Source of the DNA: a bacterium
Lineage (GTDB): Bacteria > Bacillota > Clostridia > Oscillospirales > Acutalibacteraceae
Direction of reading: 5' to 3'
Assembly (NCBI GenBank): GCA_020627425.1
Contig: JAHKXX010000137.1
Location: forward strand, 1 to 8,688
DNA: 8,688 bases
The notes below the pieces were generated by a model that was not told the DNA's origin, did no database searches, and saw only the letters and a program-made list of their open reading frames with translations. The first letter of the stretch is position 1, and the number at the start of each line of letters is the position of its first letter. A program made the translations under genes and the position numbers. This document shows positions 1 to 6,420 of the stretch, in pieces.

Positions 1-60
1 AAAAGCGGCTATAGAAAAATAAAGATAAGCGATACCGAGGCTTTGAGGCGTATCGAATAG
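1..60 (+). CDS. C-terminal tail of an unidentified protein (partial)
   Basis: Frame 1 is open from the window edge to a TAG stop at 58-60 and encodes the 19-residue tail KSGYRKIKISDTEALRRIE. The other two forward frames hit stops within the first 21 bases. The charged, helix-like composition looks like a genuine protein end, but the piece is too short to assign to a family. The next gene begins more than 500 nt downstream, so this gene is not in an operon with the pullulanase. No clear intrinsic terminator follows it. It could be a chance open stretch. Confidence 0.4.
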   Translation, partial: KSGYRKIKISDTEALRRIE

Positions 61-105
61 TGTAAGATTGGCAAAAGCATATGGCGCGGCAATAAATAGC
101 TAACT

Positions 106-133
106 GAAGATTGAAGATTGAAAACTGAAAACT
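106..133. repeat. Four tandem heptamers, 2 x GAAGATT then 2 x GAAAACT
   Basis: Positions 106-112 and 113-119 read GAAGATT; 120-126 and 127-133 read GAAAACT. Perfect 7-bp periodicity over 28 bp suggests slippage expansion in non-coding DNA. No function is apparent. Confidence 0.75.
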
Positions 134-237
134 TAAAAATGATCGTGTGAAACTCAAGTTACACTCACTGTACTGTTTTTTGGGAGACAATGAGTAGAAT
201 AGAGAAAAATACTTGACTTCACAATAAACCAGCACGA

Positions 238-256
238 GCGCCGCCCTGAGCGGCGT
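238..256. other. GC-rich hairpin
   Basis: CGCCGC (239-244) pairs with GCGGCG (250-255) around a five-base loop, with a possible G-T pair at 238/256. No T-run follows on either strand, so it is not a typical intrinsic terminator. It sits just before the repeat block. Confidence 0.45.
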
Positions 257-267
257 GACGCGGAAAA

Positions 268-358
268 AGAGGGATAATAAGACAAGCTCGTACGCGTGCC
301 AAATAGTAGGCGGTAACAAAAACTACAGTGCGCGAATTGACCGCGCAGGCACTGCGCC
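268..358 (+). repeat. Dispersed structured repeat, first left-hand copy (full length)
   Basis: This stretch matches the reverse complement of 8598-8688 without gaps. By hand count the core 286-358 agrees at about 62 of 73 positions, and the outer 268-285 at 13 of 18. The two ends of the core are the most conserved: 286-300 (GCTCGTACGCGTGCC) and 339-358 (starting GACCGCGCAGG) are identical in both copies. The right end folds as GCGCA (343-347) with TGCGC (353-357) around a five-base loop. It carries no credible gene and no transposase. It is oriented towards the pullulanase promoter. Confidence 0.85.
293..339 (+). repeat. 47-bp perfect direct repeat, copy 1
   Basis: All 47 bases are identical to 358-404, giving a 65-bp period. 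It begins CGCGTGCCAAATAG and ends GTGCGCGAATTG. It lies inside the longer dispersed repeat at 268-358. The perfect identity points to recent duplication or to selection. Confidence 0.95.
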
Positions 359-404
359 GCGTGCCAAATAGTAGGCGGTAACAAAAACTACAGTGCGCGA
401 ATTG
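358..404 (+). repeat. 47-bp perfect direct repeat, copy 2
   Basis: This is the second identical copy, starting where the first full-length element ends. The GC-rich tail after it (405-422, CTCCGCGCGAGCACGCGC) is a diverged version of the tail after copy 1 (340-357). It ends about 20 nt before the -35 box of the pullulanase promoter. Confidence 0.95.
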
Positions 405-443
405 CTCCGCGCGAGCACGCGCTGGAAAAATTTATAAAAAGCA

Positions 444-473
444 TTGATAAAGATACCGATAATATGGTAAAAT
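444..473 (+). promoter_or_regulatory. Likely sigma-A promoter of the pullulanase gene
   Basis: TTGATA (444-449) and TAAAAT (468-473) are separated by 18 nt, and each matches consensus at five of six bases. This predicts a transcript starting near 480 with a leader of about 107 nt before the TTG start at 587. An in-frame ATG at 464 lies inside this promoter and so cannot be the start of a transcript made from it. Confidence 0.6.
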
Positions 474-513
474 TAATGGTAGCCTATTATCCCATATTTC
501 CGGAAAGGCTTTT

Positions 514-531
514 TGAGGCAGTAGTGCCTCG
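514..531 (+). other. Leader hairpin in the pullulanase 5' UTR
   Basis: GAGGCA (515-520) pairs perfectly with TGCCTC (525-530) around the four-base loop GTAG, with a T-G pair outside. Just upstream is a 10-bp palindrome, TTTCCGGAAA (497-506). No T-run follows, so it is more likely a transcript-stabilising or protein-binding structure than a terminator. This is inference. Confidence 0.4.
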
Positions 532-586
532 TAGAACAACAATAAATAATCTCAGTAATATATTCACATTCTTCGGAGGGATCATT

Positions 587-3500
587 TTGCTTAAACTAAA
601 AAGGTTATTTTGTCTGCTCTTGGGCTTGACAACACTTATAGGAGGAAGTACGCTTATGGTAAACGCAGAAAAGAAAACGGAAGAAAAAAAGACAAGCTAT
701 ACGCATGAGCTTGACGCACAGAGCTATAACGGTAACGATCTGGGAGCCGTATATACCCAAAAGGCTACTACCTTCAAGGTATGGGCACCGACAGCTTCAA
801 GAGTTGCCGTCAGACTCTATACTACGGGCAGCTCCGATGAGGAGGGCGCCGCAGAGATCTCTACCACCACAATGAATAAGGGCAAAAACGGCGTCTGGAG
901 TGTAAAAATAGACGGCGATCTGAAAAACAAATACTATACATATCTGGTGATAAATAACGGTGTCAGCAGAGAAACGGCGGATATCTATGCAAAAGCCTGC
1001 GGCGTCAACGGAAACCGCAGTATGGTAGTAGACCTTGACTCTACCGACCCCGAGGGCTGGGAAAAGGATAAGCATGTTCTCTATGACGATCCTACGGACG
1101 CCATTGTATGGGAGGTACACGTCAAGGACTTCTCCAGCAGCGAGGTATCCGGTATCTCCGCAAAATACAGGGGAAAATACCTTGCCTTTACGGAGGACGG
1201 CTCTACTCTCGGAGGGAAGGGCGACGTACCTACATGCATAAACTATCTTAAGTCTCTCGGTGTAACCCACGTACAGCTTTTGCCTGTATATGACTATGCT
1301 ACGGTGGACGAGAGCGACCAAAAGACAGACCAGTTCAACTGGGGCTATGACCCGAAGAACTACAATGTCCCCGAAGGCTCCTATTCTACCGACCCGTATA
1401 ACGGCACTACCCGGATAAACGAATTCAAGCAGATGATAATGGCGCTGCACAACGCAGGTATCGGCGTTATAATGGACGTAGTATATAACCACACCTTCTC
1501 AGGAGAAAACAGCTGGTTTGAGTATACCGTACCCGGCTATTACTATAGAATGAAGGAGGACGGCTCCTTCGGCGACGGCTCCGGATGCGGCAACGAGACT
1601 GCCAGCGAGCATCTGATGTATAGAAAATATATGACAGACTCTGTTGTTTACTGGGCGGACGAGTATCATATAGACGGCTTCCGCTTTGATCTGATGGGCG
1701 TTCATGATGTAGAGACTATGAACGGTATCCGAAAGGCGCTGGACACAAAGATAAAGGACGGCAAAAAGATAATTATGTACGGCGAGCCGTGGACAGGAGG
1801 CTCTCTGACGACAACTGTGCCGACGGCTACAAAGGAAAACATAAAGCAGCTTGATAACCGTATAGGTGCTTTTAATGACGTTTTTCGTGACGCGGTAAAG
1901 GGACATGTTTTCAATGCAGTCGAAAAGGGCTTTGTACAGAACGGCAGCGGCAAGGGTCTGCTTGTCGGAGCCATAACAGGAAACACCGTCAGTGCGTCGA
2001 AGTTTAATCAGCCGTCTCAGACCGTCACCTATACCTCGGCTCATGATAACTACACTCTCTATGACAAGCTTGTGCTGTCTATGAAAAACGATATGAGCTA
2101 TGACGAGCGCGACGAGAGCATAGTAAAGGCAAATAAGCTCTCGGCTGCAATAACGCTTACCAGCCAGGGTATATGCTTTATGCAGGCAGGCGAGGAGTTC
2201 GCACGCACAAAGCACGGCGACGAAAACAGCTATAAATCAAGCACAAAGATAAATCAGCTTGACTGGAACTCACTCATAAAATACGCGGACGTACGGTCTT
2301 ACTATTCGGGACTTATGGATATAAGAAGAAATTATAAGCCGCTGAGAGACCCCACAACAAAGTCGGCAAATCTTGTTACCTATAGTGAAACGGGCGACGG
2401 AGTTATAGCCTATACCCTCGAGAATCAGCTGACAAATGACAGGGAGTGGGCGCAGCTTGCAGTGGGCTTTAACTCTACTGACAAAGAAGCAGAGGTACAG
2501 CTTGTGCCGCGCGACGGAGGAAAGCTGCCCGAGGAGTGGACTGTTATTGCAGATGGGACTTCGGCAGGACTTAAAAGGCTCGGTAACGTAAAGGGCAATA
2601 AAATAAAAATAGCTCCTCACTCGGCGGTGATACTTGTCGATAAGAAAAGCTTTGACTCCTGTGCAATAAAGAACGAGAGATGCTATGTACATATTCAGCA
2701 CAAGGAAACCGGCACAGACAAAATAATAGAGGAGTATGATATATCCGGCAGACAGGGGGACGGCTTCAAGACCTCTGAAAATGAGAATTTAGGCGTTGAG
2801 TACGACTATCAGAGCGTTGAAGGCGAGGAAGAAGGAAAATTCACCTCCAAGGACAGAACGGTGACATACTACTACAAGAAATTTAACGGCAGTATATACA
2901 ACCTGAATGTAAACTATCTGTCGGAGAACACCATACTCGGAGAAACACAGGAGACGGAGGCTGCTCCGCCTGCTGTTGTAAAGGTTCGTGAAAACAGCGA
3001 TTACAGTGCGCCTATAAAGGAAGTACAGGGTATGGAGCTTGACCTGTCTCTGTTCCCGACAAACGCCGTGGGCAGGGTAAACGGCACTGATATTACGGTA
3101 AACTACTACTACAAGGAAGTAGAGAAGAGCGACCTTATTGTACACTACTATAATTCCAATTCCTACAAAAAGGTAGGGGCTTATATCTACCGAGTAAACG
3201 AGGACGGCGAGATCTCAAAGGAATATACAGACAGTGACAAGGGTGCCGAGATGACGGCGGACAAATCACGCGGAGATAACTGGTACACCATAACCGTAAA
3301 GGAAGCAGGCTCCCTTGACAATGTATATGCCATCTTTACCGATATGGGCAAAAACAGTGACAGTGGTCAAAGCCCCGACGGATATTCCGTAAAGGGCGAA
3401 TGCTGTGTCAAAAACGGCAGTGTTCAGTACAGCGGCAAGGTAAACGTACTGTATGTACAGAGCAACGGCAAGGTACTGAATACTTTGTCTATGTCGGATC

Positions 3501-3757
3501 TTATCGGAGAAAAATACAGCACCATGAAGAAAAGCTTTGACGGTCTGGTATTTTCTGCGTCTACCGGCAATACAAACGGTATATATACAGCATCACCCGT
3601 CTATGTTATCTATAGCTATGACGAAGCACCCATAACCGAAAAGCCGGTTATGACGGTTATTATCGTCCTCGGTGCATCGGCATTCGCGATGTTTGCCGCT
3701 GCAGGAATAATAGCCGTAAGCTATAAAAGAAAGAAGTCGAAGATAGTCGTAGACTGA
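587..3757 (+). CDS. pulA: Membrane-anchored type I pullulanase (GH13_14) with MucBP-like and CBM26-like modules
   Basis: This is a starch-debranching enzyme that cleaves alpha-1,6 links in pullulan, amylopectin or glycogen outside the cell. The TTG at 587 is chosen because GGAGGG (575-580) lies 6 nt upstream and the protein then begins with a signal peptide (KLKRLF plus a hydrophobic core, cleavage after VNA, residue 27). The earlier in-frame ATG (464) lies within the promoter and has no ribosome binding site. The protein has 1056 residues. Modules in order are: CBM48-like (about 52-134); GH13 barrel (about 172-604) with the pullulanase signature FNWGYDP (250-256), DVVYNH (297-302), GFRFDLMG with nucleophile D368, YGEPW with acid/base E400, and HD (486-487); a beta C-domain; two MucBP-like repeats (about 699-764 and 770-844); a CBM26-like starch-binding segment (about 848-956, HYYNS and AYIY); a third MucBP-like piece; and a C-terminal transmembrane helix (about 1021-1045) with a KRKKSK tail. 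No LPXTG motif is seen. The catalytic call is firm; the C-terminal module names are less certain. Confidence 0.93.
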   Translation: MLKLKRLFCLLLGLTTLIGGSTLMVNAEKKTEEKKTSYTHELDAQSYNGNDLGAVYTQKATTFKVWAPTASRVAVRLYTTGSSDEEGAAEISTTTMNKGKNGVWSVKIDGDLKNKYYTYLVINNGVSRETADIYAKACGVNGNRSMVVDLDSTDPEGWEKDKHVLYDDPTDAIVWEVHVKDFSSSEVSGISAKYRGKYLAFTEDGSTLGGKGDVPTCINYLKSLGVTHVQLLPVYDYATVDESDQKTDQFNWGYDPKNYNVPEGSYSTDPYNGTTRINEFKQMIMALHNAGIGVIMDVVYNHTFSGENSWFEYTVPGYYYRMKEDGSFGDGSGCGNETASEHLMYRKYMTDSVVYWADEYHIDGFRFDLMGVHDVETMNGIRKALDTKIKDGKKIIMYGEPWTGGSLTTTVPTATKENIKQLDNRIGAFNDVFRDAVKGHVFNAVEKGFVQNGSGKGLLVGAITGNTVSASKFNQPSQTVTYTSAHDNYTLYDKLVLSMKNDMSYDERDESIVKANKLSAAITLTSQGICFMQAGEEFARTKHGDENSYKSSTKINQLDWNSLIKYADVRSYYSGLMDIRRNYKPLRDPTTKSANLVTYSETGDGVIAYTLENQLTNDREWAQLAVGFNSTDKEAEVQLVPRDGGKLPEEWTVIADGTSAGLKRLGNVKGNKIKIAPHSAVILVDKKSFDSCAIKNERCYVHIQHKETGTDKIIEEYDISGRQGDGFKTSENENLGVEYDYQSVEGEEEGKFTSKDRTVTYYYKKFNGSIYNLNVNYLSENTILGETQETEAAPPAVVKVRENSDYSAPIKEVQGMELDLSLFPTNAVGRVNGTDITVNYYYKEVEKSDLIVHYYNSNSYKKVGAYIYRVNEDGEISKEYTDSDKGAEMTADKSRGDNWYTITVKEAGSLDNVYAIFTDMGKNSDSGQSPDGYSVKGECCVKNGSVQYSGKVNVLYVQSNGKVLNTLSMSDLIGEKYSTMKKSFDGLVFSASTGNTNGIYTASPVYVIYSYDEAPITEKPVMTVIIVLGASAFAMFAAAGIIAVSYKRKKSKIVVD

Positions 3758-3787
3758 TAAGACTTACAGAAAAAGCGGTGTATCCGG

Positions 3788-4336
3788 ATGAATAATTTAC
3801 TTGCAGTAAACAGTAAGCCCGTAGAAAAGACAGATATTTCAGAACTGTACAGATTTATACTCAGCAGTCCCGAAAAAAAGAGAAGACGTAGAATACAGTA
3901 TATAATAGGTATTGCTTTCGCACTATTCTATATTGGCGGACGTGTGATAATGCTGACTTTGGGAGAGGATAACGGCCCTGTATGGATAGCGTTTGATGTG
4001 ATAGTGCTGTTTTGCATTGTATATGATTTTGTGAAATACCCACTGCTTATAAAAAGGCTGTCGGGGAGGAATTACAAGGCGCTTTGTCGTGACCGAAAGC
4101 CCGGTGACCGCATTGAATTTTATGATGACGGGCTGGTTATTGTCCGCGGCGAGGTAAAAACAGAGGCTCCGTACTCATCTGTAAGGGCGGTTGCAGACAC
4201 GGGCGGCTTATATGCTGCTTTGCTCTCTTCGGGTATGCTCCTGTTAATGCGAAAGGACGGCTTTGAAGGTACAACTCTTCCGGTGGAGCTGCTCCGGAAG
4301 GTCAATAATACCGAATTCTTAAAAACCAAAGAATAG
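3788..4336 (+). CDS. Two-helix membrane protein with YcxB-like C-terminal domain
   Basis: The 182-residue protein has a polar N-terminus, a basic patch KKRRRR (30-35), two hydrophobic helices (about 36-56 and 64-88) and a soluble C-terminal half. That half (about 107-170) has the pattern of YcxB-like domains: EFYDDGLVI, then APYSSVRAV, then a hydrophobic strand and MRKDGF. By hydropathy and the positive-inside rule, both ends are probably cytoplasmic. The function of the family is unknown. The gene starts 30 nt after the pullulanase stop with no terminator between, so it is probably co-transcribed. The ribosome binding site before the ATG is poor (only CCGG adjoining it), which suggests weak translation or coupling to the upstream gene. 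The family call rests on pattern memory only. Confidence 0.75.
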   Translation: MNNLLAVNSKPVEKTDISELYRFILSSPEKKRRRRIQYIIGIAFALFYIGGRVIMLTLGEDNGPVWIAFDVIVLFCIVYDFVKYPLLIKRLSGRNYKALCRDRKPGDRIEFYDDGLVIVRGEVKTEAPYSSVRAVADTGGLYAALLSSGMLLLMRKDGFEGTTLPVELLRKVNNTEFLKTKE

Positions 4337-4342
4337 TTTTTT

Positions 4343-4376
4343 GCCGGCGTGCCGCCGGTGTCAATTCGCGCTCGGG
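4343..4376. other. GC hairpin and possible relic of the dispersed repeat
   Basis: CCGGCG (4344-4349) pairs with CGCCGG (4353-4358) around a three-base loop, seven bases after the YcxB-like stop codon. The T-run lies before the hairpin, not after it, so it is at best a weak terminator. The following CAATTCGCGC (4362-4371) is the exact reverse complement of the GCGCGAATTG core of the repeats at 293-339 and 358-404. The combination resembles a decayed copy of that element in the leftward orientation. Confidence 0.35.
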
Positions 4377-4407
4377 TATGATATCAGTGCCGGTATATTG
4401 ACGCGCA

Positions 4408-4453
4408 ACTATCTATTGCCAACTATAGTTTTACACATAGAAGATAGTACTAT
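4408..4453. other. AT-rich inverted-repeat cluster in the spacer
   Basis: ACTATCT (4408-4414) is complementary to AGATAGT (4442-4448). Nested or overlapping palindromes are AACTATAGTT (4421-4430) and ATAGTACTAT (4444-4453). The cluster lies about 75 nt upstream of the next -35 box, a plausible site for a dimeric regulator, but no known operator is recognised. Confidence 0.35.
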
Positions 4454-4525
4454 AGGGAGCTTCGGCAAATTTACGGAACCGCACTTTTATGCTTTAAAGA
4501 AATAAATAATTTTTGTCCAAAGCGG

Positions 4526-4554
4526 TTGATATATGGCGTTTTTTGGTGTATAAT
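4526..4554 (+). promoter_or_regulatory. Strong sigma-A promoter of the DRE-TIM lyase gene
   Basis: TTGATA (4526-4531) and a perfect TATAAT (4549-4554) are separated by 17 nt. The predicted transcript starts near 4561, giving a short leader of about 28 nt to the ATG at 4589. Confidence 0.8.
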
Positions 4555-4588
4555 AGTTAAGGCAAAAAAGAAATCAGGAGGAATGGAA

Positions 4589-5569
4589 ATGCATAAGAAA
4601 GGCGAGATGGTGTCCTTCAGACCGGACATAAAGGTAGTAGACTGTACTATCCGTGACGGAGGACTTGTTAACAATTTTGAATTTACGGATGAATTTGTGA
4701 CAGACCTGTATAAGACAAATATAAAAAGCGGTATAGACTATATGGAGTTTGGCTATAAGGCGTCAAAGGAAATATTTGACGAAAGCAAATTCGGCAAATG
4801 GAAATTCTGTAACGATGACGATATAAGAGCCATTGTCGGTGATAACGACACGGGACTTAAGATCTCTGTTATGGCTGATGTCGGCAGAACGGATTTCCGT
4901 AACGACATTGTTGATAAAGCAAACAGCCCTGTTGATATGGTAAGAGTAGCAACCTATATCAACACTATTCCGGCAGCACTTGAGATGGTTGAATACTGCA
5001 ACAAAAAGGGCTATGAGACTACAATAAACATTATGGCAGTATCCAAGGCAAACGACAGCGACCTTGACGACGCACTGGAGCTTATAGGCAAAAGCTGTGT
5101 CGACACGATATATATAGTAGACAGCTACGGTTCACTCTATCCCGAGCAGATGAGGAGACTTGCCGACAAGTACCTTGAGACCTCGGATAAGTACAACAAG
5201 AAAATAGGCATACATGCCCACAACAATCAACAACTTGCCTTTGCAAACACTATAGAGACCCTTACCATGGGCGTCAGCTATCTTGACTCCACCGTGTGCA
5301 GTATGGGCAGGGGAGCAGGGAACTGTCCCACAGAGCTGCTGCTGGGCTTTCTGAAAAACCCGAAGTACGATATAGTACCCGTACTGAAATTTATAGAGAA
5401 GCATATGCTGAAGCTGAAGCAGGACGGCGTTGTGTGGGGCTACGACATACCCTATCTGCTGACAGGCAGACTAAACCAGCACCCGAGAGACGCTATACAG
5501 TTTACGGCTGATAAAAGAACAGACTACAGCAATTTCTACCACTATCTGTTTGACAAGGAATGTGAATAA
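4589..5569 (+). CDS. DRE-TIM metallolyase family protein (aldolase catalytic domain), substrate unknown
   Basis: The protein has 326 residues and belongs to the HMGL-like/DRE-TIM superfamily of metal-dependent TIM-barrel enzymes that make or break C-C bonds. Visible motifs are DCTIRDGG (18-25, with R22 and metal ligand D23), VDSYGS (178-183), the metal-binding pair in HAHNN (209-213) and the glycine-rich GRGAGNCPTE (240-249). The C-terminal stretch with YDIPYLL and NQHPRDA (about 285-303) resembles the tail of 4-hydroxy-2-oxovalerate aldolase-like proteins. The fold and chemistry class are clear, but the substrate is not. The ATG at 4589 is chosen because AGGAGG (4576-4581) is 7 nt away; the ATG at 4583 is too close, and the upstream in-frame TTG (4526) is the -35 box itself. 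The gene stands alone between its own promoter and terminator. No aldehyde dehydrogenase or hydratase partner of the classical meta-cleavage pathway is present, so that role is unlikely. Confidence 0.88.
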   Translation: MHKKGEMVSFRPDIKVVDCTIRDGGLVNNFEFTDEFVTDLYKTNIKSGIDYMEFGYKASKEIFDESKFGKWKFCNDDDIRAIVGDNDTGLKISVMADVGRTDFRNDIVDKANSPVDMVRVATYINTIPAALEMVEYCNKKGYETTINIMAVSKANDSDLDDALELIGKSCVDTIYIVDSYGSLYPEQMRRLADKYLETSDKYNKKIGIHAHNNQQLAFANTIETLTMGVSYLDSTVCSMGRGAGNCPTELLLGFLKNPKYDIVPVLKFIEKHMLKLKQDGVVWGYDIPYLLTGRLNQHPRDAIQFTADKRTDYSNFYHYLFDKECE

Positions 5570-5578
5570 ACAGACTTA

Positions 5579-5618
5579 CCCCCGAATGACAATACTCATT
5601 CGGGGGGTGCTTTATTTT
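5579..5618 (+). terminator. Intrinsic terminator of the DRE-TIM gene, probably shared by both convergent genes
   Basis: An 11-bp perfect stem, CCCCCGAATGA (5579-5589) with TCATTCGGGGG (5596-5606), encloses the loop CAATAC. It is followed by GTGC and TTTATTTT (5611-5618). The T-tract overlaps the stop codon of the leftward M23-type gene, so the hairpin also lies just past that gene's end. Its leftward tail (TAAGTCTGTTTATT) is less T-rich. Confidence 0.92.
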
Positions 5619-6379
5619 GTCCCGGTTGACATCGGTGAACAGGTCACGATAGGGTCGGTATATTTTCCGTCCTTTTTTACTTCAAGGTGTAAATGGCTTT
5701 CTTCAAGCGACTCTGACGGCACAACGCCTATATAGCCCACTGTGTCGCCCGGTTGTACGTTGTCGCCCTCTTTTGTTGCCGGCGAGTCACTCAGTCCGCA
5801 GTAATAAGCGGTAAAGTCCTTATGCTCTATAACGATCATATTGCCGAGCATATCGTCCTTATAAACGCTTTTTACCCGTCCCGCGGTTATTGCCCGTACA
5901 GCGGCTCCCTTTGGTGCCTTTATATCAATACCGTTGTGTGTGCGCCAGTCATTCATAGTCTTTGATTTCAGCGGTATCTCGGGGCTGTATTTTTTTGTTA
6001 TATCAAACCCCTCTACAGGACTGTATTTTTCGTCGCTCTTTTTAGTCTCAGTCTCAGCCGGGAGGAGTGATGACTCCCCGACGGTACTGCTTTCACTTTT
6101 TTCAGTCTTATCGGGTGTTGATTTTTCCTTCGTATCCTCTGTAGTACTGCTCTGTTCATATTTTTCGCCGCTTACTTCCTTTGTAACGCGTACGTTGCTT
6201 ACCTCGCTTATCTCGCCGACATCCTCATTCATACCGTTAAAATCGGCAATACTACCGTAAGTAGTCCACGCTGACGCAGCGACAGTCAGCATACAGATAC
6301 CGAGGGCTATATAAAAGCCCGTGTTTTTCTTTTTGGTTTCCTTATTTTCGGTTTTGTTTTCATTCTTCGGTTTAAACAT
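5612..6379 (-). CDS. SpoIIQ-like membrane protein with degenerate LytM/M23 domain
   Basis: The 255-residue protein has a charged cytoplasmic N-terminus (1-20), one transmembrane helix (about 21-40), a long Ser/Thr/Glu/Lys-rich linker (about 41-125) and a C-terminal LytM/M23 domain (about 126-250). The zinc-ligand motifs are present: H148-x3-D152 (HNGID) and H229-L-H231 (HLHLEV). Where active M23 endopeptidases carry YxHL, this protein has YCGL (193-196), so the catalytic histidine is replaced by glycine. The layout and this loss resemble SpoIIQ, the forespore protein that pairs with SpoIIIAH during engulfment; in Bacillus SpoIIQ the LytM domain is also catalytically defective. An unlocalised envelope scaffold or an EnvC-like activator is the alternative. 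The start is supported by GGAGGT (complement of 6389-6394), 9 nt upstream. No clear sigma-F promoter was seen. Confidence 0.85.
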   Translation of the reverse strand: MFKPKNENKTENKETKKKNTGFYIALGICMLTVAASAWTTYGSIADFNGMNEDVGEISEVSNVRVTKEVSGEKYEQSSTTEDTKEKSTPDKTEKSESSTVGESSLLPAETETKKSDEKYSPVEGFDITKKYSPEIPLKSKTMNDWRTHNGIDIKAPKGAAVRAITAGRVKSVYKDDMLGNMIVIEHKDFTAYYCGLSDSPATKEGDNVQPGDTVGYIGVVPSESLEESHLHLEVKKDGKYTDPIVTCSPMSTGTK

Positions 6380-6420
6380 TCACACTGCACCTCCGTTTTT
6401 ATTTTTGGCAGTGCAGCATA

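Larger units (their letters stand above)
61..443. other. Non-coding, repeat-rich intergenic region
   Basis: No credible gene lies here. The one long open frame, on the minus strand (154-384), runs through the repeats and has no ribosome binding site or recognisable domain. The region holds four tandem heptamers (106-133), a GC-rich hairpin (238-256) and a promoter-proximal block of dispersed repeats (268-404). The stretch 217-240 (ACAATAAACC then CACGAGCG) looks like a scrambled fragment of the same repeat. The pullulanase promoter starts at 444. Confidence 0.6.

Noticed and set aside
147..182. Intrinsic terminator for the upstream partial gene
   Set aside because: The hairpin at 147-164 is imperfect (a mismatch between short arms) and the T-run at 175-182 is about 10 nt away.
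154..384. 76-codon minus-strand open frame through the left repeats
   Set aside because: It spans low-complexity and repeat DNA, has no ribosome binding site or recognisable domain, and similar peptide fragments arise from the other repeat copy.
293..404. CRISPR array
   Set aside because: Only two 47-bp copies with an 18-nt gap are present, the gap is similar to the tail after the second copy rather than unique, and no cas gene is present.
797..2215. Two long minus-strand frames (231 and 238 codons) inside the pullulanase gene
   Set aside because: They are antisense shadows of a coding region with clear GH13 motifs on the plus strand.
4583..4585. Alternative ATG start for the DRE-TIM gene
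   Set aside because: It lies only 1 nt from the AGGAGG motif; the ATG at 4589 has ideal 7-nt spacing.
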